The notes under the pieces: generated by a model
What the model was told of the DNA's origin: nothing
The model's database searches: none
What the model saw: only the letters and a program-made list of their open reading frames with translations
Made by a program: the position numbers and the translations under genes
From: Myxococcales bacterium
GTDB taxonomy: Bacteria; Myxococcota; Myxococcia; Myxococcales; Myxococcaceae
Length of the DNA: 64,000 nt
Assembly: GCA_016191815.1 (NCBI GenBank)
Contig: JACPVI010000063.1
Span: 1 to 64,000, forward strand
Direction of reading: 5' to 3'
Shown here: in pieces, positions 61,053 through 64,000 of the stretch
How positions within the stretch are numbered: position 1 is the stretch's first letter
Layout: each line of letters begins with the position of its first letter

Positions 61053-63986
61053 TCATTCGCTCTCAAACCCGTGGGTGTCGAACTTGAGCGTCCGGCTGTT
61101 CTCGGTGACCGTTCGGACGACGTTCTCGGGCACCCCGGCGGGCACCTCAGCCTCGATCTCCAGGGTGACCTTGACCTGCGCGCCCACAAGACCGCCGAGG
61201 TGCGTGATGACCTCGTCGGCTACCTTGCTGGCGTCGCGGCCGACCCTCGTGGCGTCGAGCGTCACGGTGCCGTGGAACCGCCTGGGCCGTGCCGGTGTGG
61301 GCGATGCTCCGGGCGTCCCCGGCGACGCGCCAGCGGGCTGACCGGATGGCGGACCCAACACGGCGGTGGAGGCACCGGCGGCTTGTCCCGCCGTACCGGC
61401 CGGCGCCGCGGCGCGCTCGGCATCGACCTGCCGGCGCACCGCATCGGGCTTGACCAGCAAGCACTGCGAGTCCGCCTCGACCCTGTTGACGTGACGCCCG
61501 AACTGGAGCCCGCGGTACCGCGCGCCGGCCTCGTCGTAGCTGTCGGCGAAGGCGAAGGAGTCGTGCTCCCAGGTGAGCAGGCCGAGACCGCTCCGGATCG
61601 CCTCGACGAGCACCGAGGGCTCCTGCAACCGCGGCAGGTAGAGGTAGCGAGAGAAGTCGTCGACGAGCTGCTTGATCGTGACGTGGTCGCCGCGCCACAG
61701 GGGCACGCGGTCGAGCTCCATGCGGAGCCGTGAGGCGGCGAAGCTCGTGACCAGCAGCTCGTCGTTCTTGAGCTTCTTGCTGGCGCGCACGGCGAGCGCG
61801 TCCTGTCCCGAGAGACGGAACGCTTGCCACTCGACCGACGCCTGCGGGGTGCTCTGCGTGGGAACGAGCAGCCACTGGTAGGCTTCGGGAAGCCTAGCGT
61901 CGACGACGCCGTCGGCGGCCCCCTGCTGCGTCTCGGCCTGCTTCACCTGGTGAGGCGATAGGTCCAGGTTGTTCTGCTCGGCGACGATGGACTCCCACGC
62001 GAGGTAGCGGCGCACCGCTTCGTCGAGGTCCTGCAGGCGCGTCTTGTCCACCGCGAGGAAGACCAGCGTGTTGCCGAAGAGTCGGGGCGCGCTGCCCCGC
62101 GAGGCGAGGATTGCCTTCGCGGCCGCCTCGGCCGGGCTGTTCGGCTCCTTGCTGTAGGGGTGATCGACGCCGAGCACGACCAGGCGCGCGTCGAGGTCGT
62201 CCGGTACGTCCTGACCGGACCGGGGCAGCGGGTGGACCCGGCTGAAATCGCCCGTCTTGCGAAGGTCGGCACGCAGGCGTTTCTCGAGCTCCTGCACCAC
62301 CTTGTCGGGATCGCGCTTGAGCTGCTCGGCGCGGTCCTCGGCGAGCTTCGTGACCGTGGGCTGCGTCGAATACCAATAGCGGGGGCCGTCCTGGTACAGG
62401 TACGTGGCAGCCCCGGCGAGCCGCCGCAGCGCGTCGCCGAAGACCGCGGGCGACTCGCCCGGCATCACGCACCCGAGTCGCACGCGCCGATCCTCGATGC
62501 CGCGGTTGGCAGCGGTGGGCGTGGGCGCCGAGCCCAGGTAGATCGCGCGCGCCACGCGCCGGCAGGCAGCGAACTTGCCGAGATTAGGGACCTCGCCATC
62601 CAGCCGCAGCGGCAGCGAGTTGGGGCCGTCCACATCCTTCTCGATGACCGGGATCCAGTTGTCGGAGAGGTAGCGCGTGAGCTCGAACAGCACTCGCGGA
62701 TCGTCGATCGGGATGTTCGACGGCAGAATCAGCGGGTTGCGGTCGCCCTTCTCCCACAGGCTGTGAATCACCGCCGCCATCAGCCGCAGCACGCCGCGGG
62801 TGCGCTGGAACTTCACCAGCGTGGACCAGTCGGTGTAGAGGCGGTCGAACACCTCGGGGTGGATGGGGTACGCGGCGCGCAGGCGCTTCTCGTAGTCGGC
62901 ATCGCGGCACTCGATCGGGAACTCCTGGTGCTGCGTGCGATAGATCTCGTAGAACTCGCGGGCCACGGTGTCGCGGGCCACGAACTGCGTCTGATCGATG
63001 AGAGGCTCGAAGAGACGGCGGCGCACGATCTCGAAGCCCTCCTCGGCGCTCGCCGGACGCCACGAGGACTCGACGCGTCCGATCACGTTGCGGAGGCGAT
63101 CGAGCGCCTCGCGGCCACGCTGCCCGCCGACCTCCGAGTCGTCGGCCTGCGTGTGCGGCGAGCCCACGGTGTCCGAGGCGGGCAGGCTGATGACGAGCAG
63201 GCAGTTCTTCGCGAGCTTGGCGGACTCGGTGAGCGCCTGGGCGAAGGAGAACTGCGTCTCGAAGCTCCCCGCCGGCAGATCGCTCTGGTCGTGGAGCTGC
63301 CGCGCGTAGGCCACCCACTCGTCGATGAGCACGAGGCACGGCCCGTACTCCTTGAACAGCTCGCGCAGCACGTCCCCGGGGCTCGTGGCCTTCTCGTCGT
63401 CCGCACGCACACGCTCGAAGGCCTTCTTCCCGCCGAGTTGCCAGGCCAGCTCGCCCCACAGCGTACGGACCACGGTGCCGTCGGGCTTCTTCACGGGGTT
63501 GCCCGGTGAGATCTTGTTTCCGACCAGGACGACCCGCCGCGCCGTCGGAAGCTTCGACGCGCCGGCATCCGCCAGCACGCCATCGACGCCCACGAGCTCG
63601 CCTTGCGAGGTGCCCGAGACGAGGTGGTAGAGCGCGAGCATCGAGTGGGTCTTGCCGCCGCCGAAGTTGGTCTGGAGCTGCACGACCGGATCGCCGCCCT
63701 TGCCCGCGAGGCGCTCGACCGCCCCGACGAGCAGACGCTTCAGGCTCTCCGTGAGATACGTGCGACGAAAGAACTCGGCGGGGTTCTTGTACTCATCGGT
63801 CCCTTCGCCCACGTGCACCTGCCACAGGTCGGCCGCGAACTCGGCCTGCTGGTAGCGCCCGCTCGCCACGTCCTTGTGCGGCGTGATCACTTCGCGCCAG
63901 GGCTTCAGGTTCCCCGTGGCCTGACTCTCGATGGCAGTGCCCGCGCTCTTCCGCTTCTCGGTCCGCACCTGCTCGTCGAATCGCAC
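61053..63986 (-). CDS. DUF499 (COG1483) AAA-type ATPase, copy 2 (5' end at or beyond window edge)
   Basis: About 977 residues visible; the frame stays open to the right edge, so the start is uncertain (GTG 63986 is usable). Landmarks are NLKPWREVITPHKDVASGRY, NPAEFFRRTYLTESLKRLL, Walker A QTNFGGGKTHSMLALYHL, Walker B PCLVLIDEWVAYARQL, a Pro/Gly/Ala-rich linker and a beta-rich C-terminus (GTVTLDATRVGRDASKVADE). The layout equals that of copy 1, but sequences are well diverged. It leads an operon continuing, after 127 gene-free bases, to the GHKL/nuclease, dcm and vsr genes. Other members may lie beyond the window. Confidence 0.85.
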   Translation of the reverse strand: MRFDEQVRTEKRKSAGTAIESQATGNLKPWREVITPHKDVASGRYQQAEFAADLWQVHVGEGTDEYKNPAEFFRRTYLTESLKRLLVGAVERLAGKGGDPVVQLQTNFGGGKTHSMLALYHLVSGTSQGELVGVDGVLADAGASKLPTARRVVLVGNKISPGNPVKKPDGTVVRTLWGELAWQLGGKKAFERVRADDEKATSPGDVLRELFKEYGPCLVLIDEWVAYARQLHDQSDLPAGSFETQFSFAQALTESAKLAKNCLLVISLPASDTVGSPHTQADDSEVGGQRGREALDRLRNVIGRVESSWRPASAEEGFEIVRRRLFEPLIDQTQFVARDTVAREFYEIYRTQHQEFPIECRDADYEKRLRAAYPIHPEVFDRLYTDWSTLVKFQRTRGVLRLMAAVIHSLWEKGDRNPLILPSNIPIDDPRVLFELTRYLSDNWIPVIEKDVDGPNSLPLRLDGEVPNLGKFAACRRVARAIYLGSAPTPTAANRGIEDRRVRLGCVMPGESPAVFGDALRRLAGAATYLYQDGPRYWYSTQPTVTKLAEDRAEQLKRDPDKVVQELEKRLRADLRKTGDFSRVHPLPRSGQDVPDDLDARLVVLGVDHPYSKEPNSPAEAAAKAILASRGSAPRLFGNTLVFLAVDKTRLQDLDEAVRRYLAWESIVAEQNNLDLSPHQVKQAETQQGAADGVVDARLPEAYQWLLVPTQSTPQASVEWQAFRLSGQDALAVRASKKLKNDELLVTSFAASRLRMELDRVPLWRGDHVTIKQLVDDFSRYLYLPRLQEPSVLVEAIRSGLGLLTWEHDSFAFADSYDEAGARYRGLQFGRHVNRVEADSQCLLVKPDAVRRQVDAERAAAPAGTAGQAAGASTAVLGPPSGQPAGASPGTPGASPTPARPRRFHGTVTLDATRVGRDASKVADEVITHLGGLVGAQVKVTLEIEAEVPAGVPENVVRTVTENSRTLKFDTHGFESE

Positions 63987-64000
63987 GCGCAGGAGCTCCA

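Overview
The window is uniformly G+C-rich (about two thirds by eye), with AGGAGG-type ribosome sites and dense, often overlapping genes. Together with the hybrid histidine kinase, EAL protein and style of the phage genes, this suggests a high-GC Myxococcota or related deltaproteobacterial chromosome. That is inference only: there is no rRNA or tRNA in the window. The sequence is an accretion of mobile and defence modules.

Layout. (1) 107-4325: signalling genes (hybrid histidine kinase, XRE regulator, receiver-only response regulator, EAL phosphodiesterase). (2) 4406-7099: an operator-preceded three-gene operon, XRE repressor - DprA-like protein - HAD/phosphoribosyltransferase/zinc-finger fusion, which looks like a small immune operon. 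(3) 7113-41454: a prophage or phage-derived integrative element. Leftward, 7113-24760 carries the packaging/head genes (TerS, HNH, TerL, portal, MuF) ending in a 2016-residue polyprotein, preceded by nucleic-acid genes (RuvC, PD-(D/E)XK nuclease). 25581-34842 carries replication (primase-helicase, two helicases, a gp32/SSB-like candidate) and a phage sigma factor. 34948-38865 holds Com, an uncharacterised gene pair and an XRE/ImmA switch. 39045-41454 holds DUF2924 and a large serine recombinase. Capsid, tail and lysis genes are absent, so the element is truncated or defective, or a satellite. (4) 41451-43191: a KorB/ParB-type HTH gene whose 3' end was invaded by a HAD + phosphoribosyltransferase cassette, with a second HTH fragment beyond it. 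(5) 43256-55220: a seven-gene defence operon (HTH, DrmD-like SNF2 helicase with C-terminal nuclease-like domain, DUF1156 methyltransferase, small nuclease-like protein, DUF499 ATPase, TcmP, three-Cys-motif protein). (6) 55482-57300: more HTH and small genes, one truncated. (7) 57266 to the right edge, on the minus strand: a second DUF499 ATPase with a GHKL ATPase/nuclease, a cytosine methyltransferase and Vsr.

How it fits together. In the prophage, four intergenic sites share a two-part promoter, TGTCCC-N17/18-GCGTTT. They sit before the sigma gene itself, before the replication operon, before the recombination operon and before the serine recombinase operon. The simplest reading is that the phage sigma factor at 34069-34842 drives this regulon, while the packaging genes start from a housekeeping-type promoter with an embedded 17-bp palindrome. 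The control region 24842-25163 is one large imperfect dyad packed with the same CTGTCCC element.

The most unusual gene is 7113-13163. In one reading frame it fuses three Dam-type methyltransferases, a nucleotidyltransferase-like segment, LigD-phosphoesterase-like segments and an ATP-dependent DNA ligase to a C-terminal XkdF-type head-maturation protease. It may be a self-processing polyprotein whose enzymes are packaged in the virion. The second attraction is the pair of DUF499-centred defence operons, one of which joins DISARM-like helicase and methylase genes to DUF499 and TcmP/three-Cys genes.
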